A DNA stretch of 64,000 nucleotides from Acanthosoma haemorrhoidale (GCA_930367205.1 OV884011.1:42173754-42237753), one strand, 5' to 3'; numbered from the stretch's first letter, positions 35,080 to 49,447 are shown. Notes: generated from the sequence alone by a model not told the origin. Numbers and translations are program-made.

Positions 35080-37080
35080 GAAAAAATTCTGACTAAAACC
35101 CTGAGTCCGTTTGAAAATTATGTAATAATTTATAATTTAAAAAAAAAAAAAAAAACATGACGTATATAATAGTTAATGAAAGTGAAACCAAACGCAGAAT
35201 ACTTATTCCAACAAACAGACCGATATTTTAACTTCTTCTCCCACTGGCTTGGCGATTATTTTTTATACAGAAAGGTGGCCTTAAGCAACGCAGAAGTTAT
35301 TGCTTAATATTTTGTGCCAGTGGTCTGAATTACGGAATCCTTGCTCAAAACTCAGGCGATGAATTCATTGCACTTCATCATAATACACTCCAAGAAAAAT
35401 ATAGAAGGGATTTGTGGCTTTTTGGCTCCACGCATTCACTGCCTGTTACCCTTGCCACAGAATTAACAACAGTTTCCTGATACATTGGAACATAGATACA
35501 AGGTAGGCGTATTGTAAATACATGGGCTCGTGTCATTGTTTTCATTGTAAATGTTTACGAATCACTTAAACACACGCCAGAGGATGATAACCTTATCAGA
35601 CCACCTGCCACTCGAAGGGCTTTTATATTTTCATTAATTTAATCTCGTTGTTCGGCTCATCGTTATCTGCAGGAGTGTTGACGCCTTGTATTAGGCCAAA
35701 TCGGTGACGACATTTTCACTTCCTGCGGAAGTCTTAGTTTTTACTGGAAACTTCAATGCAGTTAGAAGAGTGGGCGAGCGACATTTTTTTTAGTAGAGAT
35801 ATATTTCATGGAAAATCTACTCCAGGAAAGAAGGCGTGAAATGGGCGGAATGAAGAGAAATCTCAAGTAGAAAGTGATGGAACAGGTGGCAAAGGTAAAA
35901 CGAAGAGAGAAGGACCATGACCCCAATGGAGGCACAAAGAATCTATGATAATCGTAGCTTGATTAGGACATGAATGAGTCAAACGGAATGACAGGTTAAT
36001 AGATAAGATTTAAGAAACGTCAGAAGTGAACACAAAATAGATAAATAAAATAATTTAATTTCTCTTTTATTGATTGTAGTTTCCTCAATATTCTTTTAGA
36101 AAGGTAATAATATCGACAGGGCAAGGATGAAATGTTTCCTACTTGTCTCGTCTCTTTCTTTGCGTTTCCAACAATTAATTGACTTTGTGATATTCGAATT
36201 AATTTTTGACAAGTAATAATAGTTTTATGTTATTAATAAGTTAAAAACTTAAGGTTTTAGGTTATTGCGCAATCGGATTAATTGTTGATATGAATTCCTC
36301 GTCCATCAGGGAATTAAAAAAAGTCCTTATTATAAAGCTTATCGGAGACCGAAGGAAACAAAATTAAATTCAGTGACTTCTTTATTACACGGCTGAAACC
36401 ACATTTTTTTCTTTAAAGAATACGACACAAGATATACCTTAATAACAGCCTTTGTACAATCATACCTCTTTTGAAAAATATGACCAAAAAAACAGGGAAC
36501 AACTCAAAGGAAGAACTTTGAGCTGTTGTTACCTGGGATGATCTATTGCGAACTCCTTGTTCAAGCTCCAAATCTTAGAGGATTTCATTCTCATTCTCAT
36601 CAGGAAGCAAAGCGGTGGGCAGTGAGTGATAACATGCTCAGGGAGTTGAAATATTTTGTAACTGGGAAGGTTCTGTTCACATACAAAATGTTTTTAACAT
36701 CAGTGAAGGTTCACTGTAAGTTATAGATTTGATGCTGGAAAGACTAAGAAAGAGTAGCTGATAGACACCCCATCGTAGGTTTTAAAAAACAAAACAATGC
36801 ATTCATTGAATTTATACCATTAAAGGATGAAAGTAAGAGAAGAAATCCAAAAAAAAGAAGCGAACATCGTAAGCTCATGAAAATAGGTAAAAATAGAAGA
36901 CTGCCTCTTCTGCAATTGATGTTAAGAACACTATGTAAGATAATGATTCTTATGATCGATTTGTTCTTAATTGTCTTAAAAAAATAAATACATTGATATA
37001 TCCCAGTCGCACTTAACGTTTTTTTCTGAAAATGTGGCAGTACTTAATCACCTAACTGCTTAGTTTCTTTTTTTTTTGTA
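35080..37080. other. Intergenic, no gene seen
   Basis: An A17-19 run lies at about 35140-35158. Around 35740-35780 VFTGNFNA-like residues faintly recall a LINE endonuclease motif. This is too weak to call. Confidence 0.35.
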
Positions 37081-37269
37081 TACCCCTCAGTAATGCCCCC
37101 GAATTTCGGATGCTATAAAGTCTGCACACAAAAAAAAGTAGCCCCGATTTATCGGAAGCAGTTAGACTATGGCGAGGGGAGACTTGAACAGGTGGCGTGG
37201 CAGTGGTGCGGAATGTCAGTCCCCGCTTATGACACATTAGCCAATGGTCCCCTTGCGATCCAGATCCGC

Positions 37270-37450
37270 TCCAGCGGCTTATCCTGTCTGCATTCTCTAA
37301 TTGTCATTTAAATAGCTCCTGCGTGTAATCCCTTGTAAGAGGAGACCTGAGCCTGATTGTCGATAAGGCAATGAATTGTCCGGGCGTTGTCCTTATCGGC
37401 GACGGTCTGTCCGTATTGTTTGATTGTCTGCCTATCTTATCGGTCAATAT
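37270..37450. promoter_or_regulatory. Cluster of four GATA sites with inverted repeat
   Basis: GATA cores lie at 37278-37283 (CTTATC), 37362-37368 (GATAAGG), 37391-37398 (CCTTATCG) and 37436-37443 (CTTATCGG). The second and third sit in an imperfect inverted repeat, GTCGATAAGGCAA...TTGTCCTTATCGGCGAC (37359-37403). A regulatory role is inferred from clustering. Confidence 0.3.
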
Positions 37451-38279
37451 GACGCTACAATGCTTGTAAATACTGCTACGGTACTATGTATGAGAAAATA
37501 AATAAATAAAAAACACTGTAAGCTATTTGTATGTAATTGGTTGTTACCAAAGTTCTTGTTCATTAAACTAGTTTATTTAAAAAATGAATATACTTCGGTG
37601 GTATTTAAGCATACAATGGGCTACCTAATCCTAATCCTCGTGTTCTGCATCACACTCTGCCGCTCTGGATAACCAAAGCGCTGCCATATTTCGATGGAGC
37701 AACCCTTCACCGTAAACCGAACGAATTCCTCAGCTGCTATCTTCACAACTAATCCTTTTTTTTTTAGTATACCTTAATCACAATTTTTCTCTACTGACAT
37801 TCTCATTACAAATCCGGTAAATAAAACCCAAACATTTCAAACAGTATTTGTCGATGCAAACAATGAAACAAATCACATAAACAAAAGAGTCAAATAAAGA
37901 TTTAATATGTGATTTTAAAGTCAACATTGTTTTCATATTGGAGTATATATTCGAAAAAAGTACCTGTCAATGTAAATAATGATATAAATTATATAAACAA
38001 AAAGAGTTAATATTTTATTTTATTTTTAAGGTAACACTGTTTCCATTTTGTGACAAATGTATTTGAGTAGGGTACCAAATTAAATATTTTCACCCCCTGA
38101 TGAGTAATATGTTAGATGTTTTGGGACTATAATTACGAAAAGACATTCCTTTTATTTATGTGCTCACCACTTTTTCGCTCTCTTAACAAAACCCTCAATA
38201 GTGTGATAATTGATTAGAATTGATAAGCGAGTGATAAGTCTAATATCTTAAGGAGAAAATCGGTCACAAGTTGGCCACT

Positions 38280-38600
38280 GTGACAGGCAGCTCTAGTTAA
38301 TACTTTCCTGTATAATGAAAGTGGCTAAGGATGCTCATACAGTGCTTACACTTGCTCCTGTTTCCGTCCTCTTGCTCGTGTGCTTTAATGAAGCGGTCCG
38401 ACACTCGTAGATGACACGGTCGGCACGTGGCCCAGTGATTCAGCTGCGATTCACTATCGATCGGTCCACAGGAGTCAGGCTGGGAGGGGGTCCACACACT
38501 ATTGTGTTGGGGGCTCCCCTTAAACCAACAAACACCTGCCTACACGAACACACGCACACACGCATGTAGCGTGGTTTAAACCGCGTCTCCTCGTTATCCA
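38280..38600. other. GC-rich block, possible regulatory element
   Basis: Contains GGCACGTGGC (CACGTG at about 38424) and a GGTTTAAACC palindrome near 38571-38580. Open frames on both strands are short and without known domains. Confidence 0.25.
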
Positions 38601-38894
38601 CAATGAAGGATTCGTTCCGTTTTACACGGTCTATATCAATCTCCGATCAGGAGGGACCAGAGGAGAGAAGCGTAATACATCAATTTACTAACAGCCGCTG
38701 TCTCAACATCTTTACCAGGAGTCAAATCTCTATAGATATGTTATATATTAAAAGAAATACCCAATTTTTCCTAAATGATCTTGAGTGAACTAACTCATAC
38801 ATGCCATCCATATATGATGGAGGATCCGGACTGCAATAAAGAAATAATGTCTGACAAATAATGTTGACCTGAAATTTCACAAATATGTACCAAC

Positions 38895-38915
38895 ATATAT
38901 ATATATATATACTCA
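38895..38915. repeat. (TA)n microsatellite
   Basis: A run of alternating TA of about 20 nt. A similar run lies at about 39850-39865. Confidence 0.8.
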
Positions 38916-39549
38916 TTAGGTTTGATTTCCTGACGTTTAAGAATTTTCATATAACAGTTCATAAAACATTTAAAATTTTGTATTAAGATTTTTTTTAATT
39001 TGTCGTACAGGCGAATAACAATTAAAATGAAGTATCCTTAATAAAAATTCCTAAAAACATTTTTTACAAAGATTTATAAGTTCTTACCGACTTCTTCATT
39101 TATAGATACGATATTTTTGTTTAGCCACAATGATAATTTTAATACAATTTCATGTAAGATATTATAATTTTAGTTATTTCCTATGATATTTTAACATATT
39201 GGCCTATATATAAGTTATTTACTGATGTAATAGTATTCAAACTGATGCTTTAATATTTGTATAAACTTTTGAAAATGAAGATTTATTGTTGGAGACGCCC
39301 AGGACATTGTGTATTATGTAGAACGAAAATGACATCCTAACTAAACACCACCTCATTTTTAAGCCATCGTTCATTCCCTTGCACAGGAAGGCCGTTATAA
39401 ATTGATAATTAATTTCCACAGCGTGCAACAATTAATGAAACTTACATTAGCCGCTCACGCGCCGGTGGGTCTTTAGAGGAAAGAGAGGGTTGGAGCAGAA
39501 GGGTTAGTCGGCAGAGGGAGGGCATGCAAATGGGTATGTAACTTCATAT

Positions 39550-42500
39550 AATAAAGTTGCTCCCGTCGGGATTAAAATTTAATCTTAATGCACTGTTGGC
39601 CTCATGACTGAACCAATACTCGAAGGGAATGCAGGGACCACGTACGCCCCTCGCTGTGAAGCTCAGACGTTAGTGAGACGAACAGTGTCATATTATTTGG
39701 TAAAGTCTAAAATAATGAGGTCGGGAAACAGATTAAAGAGGGTTTAGGAGTTTTTTTTCAAGAAAGCTTCTAAGCAAGAATATGTCTGCTATTTAAGGGG
39801 TTTCGAAAAGGGTTAGATAAATAAATATGACAAAAATAGTTTTATTAGAATATATATATATATACTGTCTTCATGGAAAAGATGCAAATACTTTTTGCTA
39901 CTCTACTTGACTTGATACAGTCAGATTGAACTTTGAATTATACAGCGATGATGTCTTTGAACATAAGTTCACAGAACCCGTTTCAAAAATAATTTGAGAT
40001 TCCCGACGAATCAAACGTTTTGAATCAAAATCTATTTATTAATCTTTCTCTATGTTCGTTATCTGAGAAGAATTTTTTTCCATGACTCAAGCAATAGGGA
40101 TTAGCTGATTCATTTACAGCGCACAGGCATTTGGCAACTCTTGGTGGTTTGTCTCTTAATTATGGAAGGTCTTACTTTGCGCAAGTAGTGTTTGATCACC
40201 GCCTGACCGTAATCCTGAACCGAAGGGACGCGGGCTCACCCCAAAATCTACCGCAGCCCCCAATAATATGAATTGGGTACATGACAGCATACTGGTGCCA
40301 TTTAGAAGCTGGGCTAATGAAATAGCCTGCTTCATGAATGACAAAGGGCGTGGGCTATTAGGAAATTGGCACTGCCACTAGACCTATATCCTCCTGGATT
40401 ATAATAATGATAGGGTGCACGATGAGGGCGCGCCAGGGGGTAGTGCAAGGAGTTTGGGCAGCTCCAGATATTATGGTAATTCAACGGAGGGTTCTTTCAT
40501 GAGGGGGGAAATATTATTAAGAAATAATGATTTGCATAAAGGAAACCAAATTTCTTGCGAGATGGCCTATTCTGGAAGTAGGGGTCGCAAAATAAGTCTT
40601 AATAAATTAAAATAAAACAAAAAAATGTTTTGAGTTTATTGGAATAGTTTATCGCAATACAAAAACCAACGATGTAGATGATTATGAAGTTTGCTTGAAA
40701 TAAAACTTAAAACGATTGGACATAACAATTGTTTTTCACGAATTTATTCTTTGGTAAGTTAAGAGCATTCACACGAATCGATTTTTAAAAATAGTTCATT
40801 CATTCCAAAGGGTTAAATTTGAAAGATCTTCAAAAGTTTTATTCTATTGAATTGGTCTAGGTCTCATTAGACGCTGATTTGTTGCTCTGATATATTTTCA
40901 TTAAATGATTTTTCATGAAAAATTTGAGTAGTTTATAAGCTAGTATAGAAAAACGACAAAAACGCATTTTGTACCCTATAAATATTTATAGGTATATTCT
41001 TTAATTTGATATAAGATTCTTACCACATGTCATATCGAACCTTATTACATATACATACTTGGAAAATGGTGGTACAGCGACCAAAAGCGCACGAACCAGT
41101 ATAGCTATCAGTATAACCTTGGGTTAGACCAGAGAGAGAGGTACATTTATTGATATAAAGAATTCATTTTCGCTCCCTGACTGTCAGCTTGGAATTTCAT
41201 ATGAAATACTAAACGTTGTGATTTTACTTAATCACCTCCTTTGTACAATTTTGAACCTTTAGATCTAAGGGAAACTTTTTCGGCTATTATTCTGAAATTT
41301 TGTTGAACAAGACTTTATAATTAAATAAAGCTCCTCCAGCTATCCCGTAAAAATATCGTTAACAAACTATTATATAACACTGAAGTCCGGAAGCTGCCAG
41401 TGCCGTTATGATTGCATTTTGTAACATCAATCTCTTGAACAAGAAATTACGAATGTTAGTTTTTTTTTATGACGGATAGCGGGGCAATTACAGGACCACA
41501 GAACAAAGCCACAACTGTTCAGATCTGACCTCGTTTCCGTGGAAACCCCTCGAAGTTGTTATACCAATGAGAATAGTGGAAAGTTATCTAATATAAAACC
41601 TAATAATATGAGTTAAAAATCTATTAAATCCGTGGCATAAAATATTTCAGAATAGACATGTCTTACGTAACTTTACTGTAGGCTTGTACATCTTCAGAAC
41701 CTTGTGGCTTATTAGCTGCAACAACCAAGTAATCACGACTGTCGCAATTCTATACTTTCCGACCATTGTTTTTTCTTATGCTGGACCAAGTGCAACTTAG
41801 TGAATTTATTAAACTAATTAATGTACAAATAAGTGGGGTAAAATAAAACCGACATAGCATTGTTTTGTATAAGTTCTGTCCTGCAACATTACATTGTGTT
41901 GCCCGGGAATTTAATTTCATGTTTTTTTCCCCGTGATTTTTTTTGCAAGTTATCAGCGGATGAAGAAGCTACGATTTTCGTTGGTTGAAATAGACCAACA
42001 TTAAATACTATCTCATTTTGTATGAAATGTTAGCTCATTAAGGCATTAGTGAGTTCCTTGTTCAAGCTAAAGATATGGAGGTCCAATTGGTTCTAAAATA
42101 AGAAAAATGAAGCCTGTTTTAATAAAACACGAGTGATTTTCTATAACTAATCAGAAATTATATTTTTCTCTCATTTCGAATCAAATTCAATATCTCGACG
42201 TCTCAATTAACTTTATGTAATTTATACATGGTTTTTTACGAGCTAATGTATAATCACAAAATTACATTGAACTGATAACGCTTAATTTTGTCTTCCCACA
42301 AGTTTTTATTTTTATTTCTCAAGCGCTTTCGCCATCTATACTGCCATTATCAAATGGTCAAAAATTGCTTAAATTCAATGTGTCACACTTGCTATACAGT
42401 CAGAAAGCTACTTTCACTTGGTGAATTTAAGCACATTTTGAGCACTGTTTGCAGTGAAATGCCTTGAAAGAGTAAAGTAGTGGACATGACGCACTTCCTT

Positions 42501-42750
42501 ATGACACTCTTGTCTGTATATCATACCGAAGCTGGCTGCTATTTCATCAACTACACATTATGATTGTCGGATGGCTAATTGGTAGTCATGGATAGTAATG
42601 TAGTAAGTTATTCCTCGTAGTGGAAGATCATGCTGGTTTTCATCCTATTTCTGTAGAAGATATCCGACAGCAGTTATCAAGTCAGAAAAACAGTTCTATC
42701 TGCACCAATGCAGTGACCTCAGAGGAGAAAGGAGCCATAAATGGAAGCCG
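39550..42750. other. Intergenic, no gene seen
   Basis: AT-rich with scattered short GC-richer patches (about 40190-40260). No gene or recognisable repeat. Confidence 0.35.
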
Positions 42751-43103
42751 AAACTCAACTGGCGGTTGGTGGATTACCCCAGTGACCCGGTAGCGCACTC
42801 GGTTCCCATTTGCTACACCAGTTATCGATGTTAGTAGCGGTCCATTATCGTTATATGGCCCACTATCGAGGTTAATCTTCTCCTGGCCGGATTAGAGATC
42901 TGAAGGATCATCTCCTGAGGTATGAGCCGTTAGGGTGAGTCAGGGCAGGAGACGGGGCCTAGTGGCAATAAGGCGATCGATGTTTCCTTCAATCGGGTCA
43001 ATCAATTTAGGCAGATTTTCTTTTGGTTCGGCAGACATATACTTTAATTTGACAATCATCTACGTTAGAGGATTATTAACAACAGTAATGATTTTACTTT
43101 AAT

Positions 43104-43163
43104 AATATTTAATAGAATTTCTAATGATGAATCCTCCTTCAGATGGAAATTCTATTAAATATT
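43104..43163. repeat. Perfect 18-bp inverted repeat (hairpin)
   Basis: AATATTTAATAGAATTTC (43104-43121) is the exact reverse complement of 43146-43163, with a 24-nt loop. AT-rich, unknown role. It lies just outside a LINE tail. Confidence 0.7.
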
Positions 43164-43184
43164 TATATATATATTTTTTCAAAT

Positions 43185-43300
43185 CAAATCTTTATTGTGG
43201 TAAAATTACAACCTGCCTAATTGGACAATAAGTAATATAAATATTAAAGAATTATAATTTACAACTCACAAGGATGGCATAATTTACAGTAAAAAACATA
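43185..43300 (-). mobile_element. LINE family B 3' tail fragment
   Basis: TCTTTATTGTGGTAAAATTACA and GGACAATAAGTAAT match the reverse complement of the 3' end of the copy at 45840-45895 (ATTACTTATTGCCCAATAAAG, ATTTTATCACAATAAG). Confidence 0.55.
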
Positions 43301-43559
43301 TTAATAAAGCAGGAGTAAATATATGAAACAAAAAGAAACAGTTATTGACTGTAGGTGAGGGGTTGTGAAATGAACCGAAATTGAATTTTACTGGTTCTAT
43401 GAAATACATCATTTATTTATATATTTTCCTTTCTCTTAAATTCTCTTTAACAAGGCTTCGTTAATTAGACGTGGATGTATAATTACAGTGAAAACCTGGC
43501 GGCAAATGCGTTTATCAGTGCTTGATTACAGGTTGTATTCAATGTAATTGAATACCTTC

Positions 43560-43920
43560 ACACCTTCACACAGATCCACAGGACACGCTGGTACTCCGAC
43601 GATAATGCCCATGACTGATATCCACGGGGAGCCACCCAGCACGGAGGATTATCCGCACACACAACAGGAGATAACAGCCATCAACACGTAGATAGCACTG
43701 GTGGTCCCATGGCCCACATCCCACAGCCTCCAACCGTTATCTTCACTTTCTTACTGACGTCCCCTTCCTACTTAAGGCCTGAGTCGGCATTCTTTAGCTG
43801 CACCTGTACTCTGACAGGAGCATCTGGTGGAATGGATCCTGGAATCCTTCTTGCTCCAGTGAGACATTCAATGACAAGTGGAGTGGGAGAGGGCAAGTGA
43901 CGGGTGGCTGCTATCATTGA
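43560..43920. other. GC-rich block, unknown
   Basis: Contains CACCTG (about 43801) and CATCTGG (about 43821) E-box-like sites. A 63-codon plus-strand frame here has no known domain. It may be a conserved non-coding element or an unrecognised exon. Confidence 0.2.
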
Positions 43921-45554
43921 TAGAGATGAAAATGAGCGAATTAGGGATGAAGAAAGTGACGACGCTCATCAGCACGGACTTAAACAATTATTAAATAATT
44001 GTAAAATAACTACTCAGTATTTTTGATTGAGAATACAATTTGTTTTTTTGGGAATGTATCCTCAACCATGGGGGAAAACAGAATGCTAATTCTTAAATAG
44101 CTTCTGAGCTATGACAGACGAACGAAAGACGATCTCTACGCACCAGTTTGAATTGTAACTTCTCTCTTATGGTTAGAGAACACAGTTAAACTATCCTATG
44201 TTAAATATATAACAACAAAATCCAGGAACAAACAAATTAACCTATGTTTTTATTAAATTTCCTTCTCGAGGCAGTAAAGGCTACAACCAACCTGACAAGT
44301 CGGGTAACAAATTACATGTACATGAAACGAAGACTGGCTCAGACTCATCTCATTAATCAGGGAATAAAAATAAAATTTATTAAATACAGTCTGTTCACAA
44401 ATATTTTGCACGCGTACTGCATTAGACTACTGCTACAGAAATTAACCACTCGATTCAATATTTGTTGTTGAGATTTTTTCTGATCAAATATTGTACTCAG
44501 CTACCTCATTGTTCTATTTAAATGAACTAATGAAGACTGGCTAAGACACTTCTAATTAATGAAGAAAGATGACAGGGTAGAAATGAAGATATCTCGTTCA
44601 TCCTTTACTCTAGAAAAGAGGATTCTGGAAATTTCTATTTAAATCAGGAAACATATAATAAGAAATAATTATCTTTTAATTCTTACTCTAGTTATTTATT
44701 AATGATTTTTGGCTTTAGTGACATCGATTTACCATACTTTTACGAATAAGAATTTTGGCTTTTCTAAAACCGGTGATTATTAGCTCTATAGCTTACCTGC
44801 AGCAACTAGGTCAAAAGGATGAAGGGCAATAAAAAATCTGTATGCTCATCTGCCACTGGTTGACAAAGAGCCCATAAAGACAGACGGGCAGACCCAAAAT
44901 CTGATTCCCGGTTTATGGAGGGTAGTCTGGAGCGGGCAGATGTTCGCTCGTCTGACAATGGACGGGCTATTACTTGAAATTTATATCTGGGCCACCGAAC
45001 GCCGATAATCTCCCCGCTGAGGTATCGAGTTAAGTGCTATGTCCTTCCAATCTTCGAATTATTCATCCAACAGTCTGCCAACAACCGACTATTGTTTAAA
45101 AATATTTGAAGTTGTCAACTCCTTGTAACAAAAAAAAAATCAAGTCTGCTGATGCAGCGCTCAATTAACATTCTCTCATAACGTCTGCGATAGTCATTTT
45201 AATGACGGTATTAATGACTTTGGGATCGAAGGTCCACTGTAGTCACACATTAAATATAATATAAAATAATATTAATCAGAAAGTAAAAATTATTAATCGA
45301 TACCCTATTCACTGTGATATAAAGATATTTATTTTTAAATGAATAAGTAAGTAACCGATAAATGACCCTTCAGTATTTTCCATTGGGTTGCTTTTATTTT
45401 TAGCAATTTTATTGAATTGACATCAAATGAAACTGCCATGCTTTGTAGCTTGAAAGTAAAAACACATCAATTTTAATTAGGACGTAAATTTTCATTAAAT
45501 ACTATAATATAGAAACTAACCTATCCAATCACCCTAATCCCCTTGCACATTCAT

Positions 45555-45895
45555 TAGAGTGCGCCACTCATCCCTATAATCCTCTTCGGAGACCTGGCTA
45601 TGGCCAGTTTCTCGAATCATGCCTTGAGCGTTGTGGCTCTTGGTCAGCCTCCACTGGCTCTTATCCGGTGACGCGGCCGATGGAGGAGCGTGTGTGATAT
45701 ACCAAGACTAGGCTTCCTCTTTCGCATGCGAAGGATGCGACAACCATGTGGATTTGGGAGGTCTCTGGGCTGTTTGTAAATGATTGAATGTGCTAATGAA
45801 ATTTGTAATTTTGGTATGAATGAGAACATTTATCACAATTACTTATTGCCCAATAAAGAAGATTGTAATTTTATCACAATAAGGAAAGATAACTG
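45555..45895 (+). mobile_element. LINE family B, 5'-truncated copy
   Basis: GTGCGCCACTCATCCCTATA at about 45559, TCCGGTGACGCGGCCGATGG at about 45665, TTCCTCTTTCGCATGCGAAG at about 45714 and the tail CCCAATAAAGAAGATTGTAA link it both to the 16054 copy and to the 34830/60780 copies. It is a bridging member of the family. The minus-strand open frame is a shadow. Confidence 0.8.
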
Positions 45896-45899
45896 TTAT

Positions 45900-48800
45900 A
45901 TCTATGTAATGTAATATAGAAACATACAAAATGAGTTGATGACGTTTTGTTTAATGGTGATTGCTATATATTTACTTAAAATGTCATAGCTGTATCCGGA
46001 GGCTAACAAAAACCTGAACATACAGACAGGCATGCAAGAAACATAAGTTTTTCTGATTTAGAAAATAAATCAACGAAACCGTAAAATTTAGTTAAGTATA
46101 TTGTAGTACTGAACTACATGATGATTTTCCGTTGAATAGAGTTCAACATCTGTCCAATTATGTTTACAATATTATCACTACTAAGATAATATTTGACAGT
46201 CAAAAAGGGAGTGTGTTAAGGTACCCTTGCTAACATGATATTAACAGTTTTGTGTTCATAATCATCTAAAGTCGCGTTTAAACGTTAGACATGATTAATC
46301 GCGACCTCATTTTAATTGCATATCCCAATCAACATTACTATGACTTTTAGACCTTTTACTACTATATTACTTAACTTAATATGTTGAAAACAAACTAAGT
46401 GATTAATGAATTAATGCAAGGTAGTTACATTTCATTGAGTCGGCATTATTTTTACGTCATCAAAAAAAAATTCACACAAAATTTGAAGCCAATCAGTTCC
46501 CTTACAATCACTATTTATAACATACAGAACTAGAGAAAAAGTTAAAGAGGCCAAATTGTGAAAACAGTTGAAAGGCATTGAAATCTCAAGGTAATTAATT
46601 AATAAAGTAACGTTATGCTTTTTATTTGCTGTAGCTTTTTCTTTGGTGTAGAGGGGGGAGGGAGCTATTTTTCCCCTGACATTTCTTGCCACATTCCAAG
46701 GGAATTCTATGCAATACTGAATTAGCTGCGAAATATCATTAAGTTACATTATTGACAATTTTGACAATATTATCAATCATTTCATATTCTCAACAGAACA
46801 CCAGGAACCCCTAGGAGCAACATAAGACTTAAAATCTAAACAGACATGCATGGCGACAAAAATATAAGGGTTTTTGAAATCAGTAGAAAAAAAAAACATG
46901 TTTCAACCATAATGCAAAAGCAAATGGAAAAATCATTCACTCCACACATTGCAGTGTTTTGTCAATCAAAATTAAGAGCGGTTATTAACGATTATTGAAG
47001 ATAAATAAAAACAATTATTTCTTTTGTTTAAACAGATTATACACAAAACAATAAAATGTAAGCATATTTATTTTTTCTAGTACTTGAATGATATTATCAA
47101 AGTCTATATCACCTTCTGTTAGTTGTATGACCAGTAACGCTGGATTTCAATTTTGCCACCAGGTCACGATGGTTTATGTGGCCATCACCAAATACAAATT
47201 TAGACGCACGTATTTTCTTTTTTCACTAAAAGCGTAAAAATGTCAACGTCAAGACAGACCGCCATTTTTGTTAAATTGAATACTTATTTTAATCATTGAT
47301 TCTGTAATAATGCTGATATAATTTTTAAAAAAACTATAAAAAAATTCCACCCCCAAATATGTGCCCGGGGTTATCCCCGTGGGTGGTTATCCACCCTTAA
47401 GTTACGTTACTGAAACGTTATGTATTTTAAATGCATATACAATCATATACACTTTCTCATTGGCTCATTATCACAATATTTCTTTACATCTAGAGGGAAA
47501 AACAAAGGAATGATTCTTATTGTTATTTTAATCGTGTTTTTTTCACATGACGTAATAGAGTAACTTTCTTTTCTAGTGTTTGATGTCTAATTTAAAACTT
47601 TACCCAGGTCTTATTTGCTTTGTGGAAATTCCTATCAAAACTAACAAAGGGAAAGAAATCGACCACAGGAACCCATGGGGTTTGACAGGTTGCGACAGGT
47701 AATGGCTGACAGTTTAATTAAAAATTAAAGGTTTAGTAGTTGTTCTGTCATTAGAAACCAAACAAACAAACGCTACCCAAAACAGTTGTTTATTTTTATG
47801 TACAAAGTATGCCTCCGAAGAATGGTTTAATTGATCGTTATATTTTCAAGAAAGTATCCAGGATCAAAGTCAGACTGAAGGATTGCCCAGTAAGGAGGCA
47901 TACGAGTATCATTTTGGCCGTGTTTACAAAGGGACGATCAACTGTTTAGGTTAAAGCGAATTATGGTGGTTTTATTCTTGAACGACATGGTGAAAGCGGA
48001 ATTGATAAAAAAATAAGAAATCGGAAACGTGAGAAGACAGCAGGCATAAGATAAGAAAAAGTGTGAGTGGAGGGTGTAATCAGTGAAATTTAGTCAACAT
48101 CGTGAATAATTCACTAGTGAGCTTCGGAGCTGGTTTCACTAGAAACCGAACTAATGGCTTTCTAAATGCTACAAACTGTACCTGTGATTTAGTCCTAGTT
48201 ATATAGTTATACATATATATATATAGTTATATAGTAGTAGATAAAATTTTTAAAACAGAACTCAATTTGGAAGTTACGATGTATGTACATACCGTTCATT
48301 AAATGAATTTCAAATAATACATAAAGATCCAACGATCAGTGACTCATATTTTTTCTTTATTTATCAAAGATTATTCATAATTTAAAAATTCCCTTGGTAA
48401 AATAAAGATTGTTAGTAAAGAGATGAATTTTCCTGAAAGTAACTAAAAATCCAGACATTTTTCAGATCATTTCTCTAATAACTAGTGAGATGCCAACAAC
48501 TGTAAAGGACTAGCTTTATTAAAAGTATTTATTATATTGCTTAAATTTTCGTCCAAAAAACTAATGTAAAATGTAATAAATAATGTTGAAACCATAGTAA
48601 ATTGCTCTTTCCCTAAGGGTTGAGCGAGTTTATTAATAACAGAACCTAGCCTGACTTACACGTCTTAACTAGACATCAATTTGCATGAACCGAGATGAAA
48701 AATACATTTAAAATCATTTTTACTTTCAAGACATATATATGTATATGAATTCGCAAGACAATTTCATGTACCTTTTTATCCTACCTTCCTACACCACCGT

Positions 48801-49150
48801 TCAAGTCTTCTTTCATAATCCAGCTACATTTCTAACGTCCGGCACAATAGTTGACGAGTTATCAGTCGTTTTTGAAATATAATACGCAAGTAGATATATG
48901 TTTGATGCTTTACTTCTAAATATTTTGGTAATAGCTGGAACAATGGTTTGAAAAGGTCTTATGCTTTTAGCATATTCAAAAGAGTCTGGACAAGTACTAA
49001 GTTGGGAAAATATGACACCTTGATAAAATAATGTTTGATCTAAGCCACTTAATTTTCTCTAAAATTTCACAGTGTTTTAATATCTGTTATCAATTTCCAC
49101 TATTTCCGACGGTATAAATTTACATTTTGGTTTATAGTTTATATACTAAG
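45900..49150. other. Intergenic, no gene seen
   Basis: Two adjacent short hairpins lie at 47366-47396. A TA-rich microsatellite lies at about 48205-48230. Short open frames here have no known features. Confidence 0.35.
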
Positions 49151-49171
49151 AGAAAGTAGCACACGCCTGAG

Positions 49172-49447
49172 ATGAATAAATTCAACTTAGTCCTATTTGG
49201 CAGCACAGGAGATGTGACATTGCATAAGTCGCGGAGGAGAGATACCGGAGTAGGGAGACACGATCGAGAACCTGTTCTTGGAACAGCGACCTCCCGCCAG
49301 ACTGCGCTGTCCCGCTTCTTGCTCCAGTCAGTGTACCGGTGTCTTGAGATAGTGTTGGAGTGTGTTCGACGGTCTGTTTTCCGCCTTTACGTCTGTCGCA
49401 CCTGCCGTCTGAGTCAACGGAGGATCCAAGGATAAGACTGCCTCCAG
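49172..49447 (+). other. Possible first exon of an unidentified gene
   Basis: A GC-rich block with an arthropod initiator-like TCAGTG (about 49327) and a strong donor CCTCCAG|GTGAGT at 49447/49448. Frames on both strands are open for 80-90 codons but lack a domain, so this may be a non-coding first exon. No downstream exon was recognised. Confidence 0.25.

Noticed and set aside
35740..35960. Faint LINE endonuclease-like residues (FTGNFNA)
   Set aside because: A single weak motif without the rest of the domain. Could be chance.
47811..47950. Short plus-strand frame beginning MPPKNGLIDRY
   Set aside because: Under 50 codons, with stops downstream and no recognised family.
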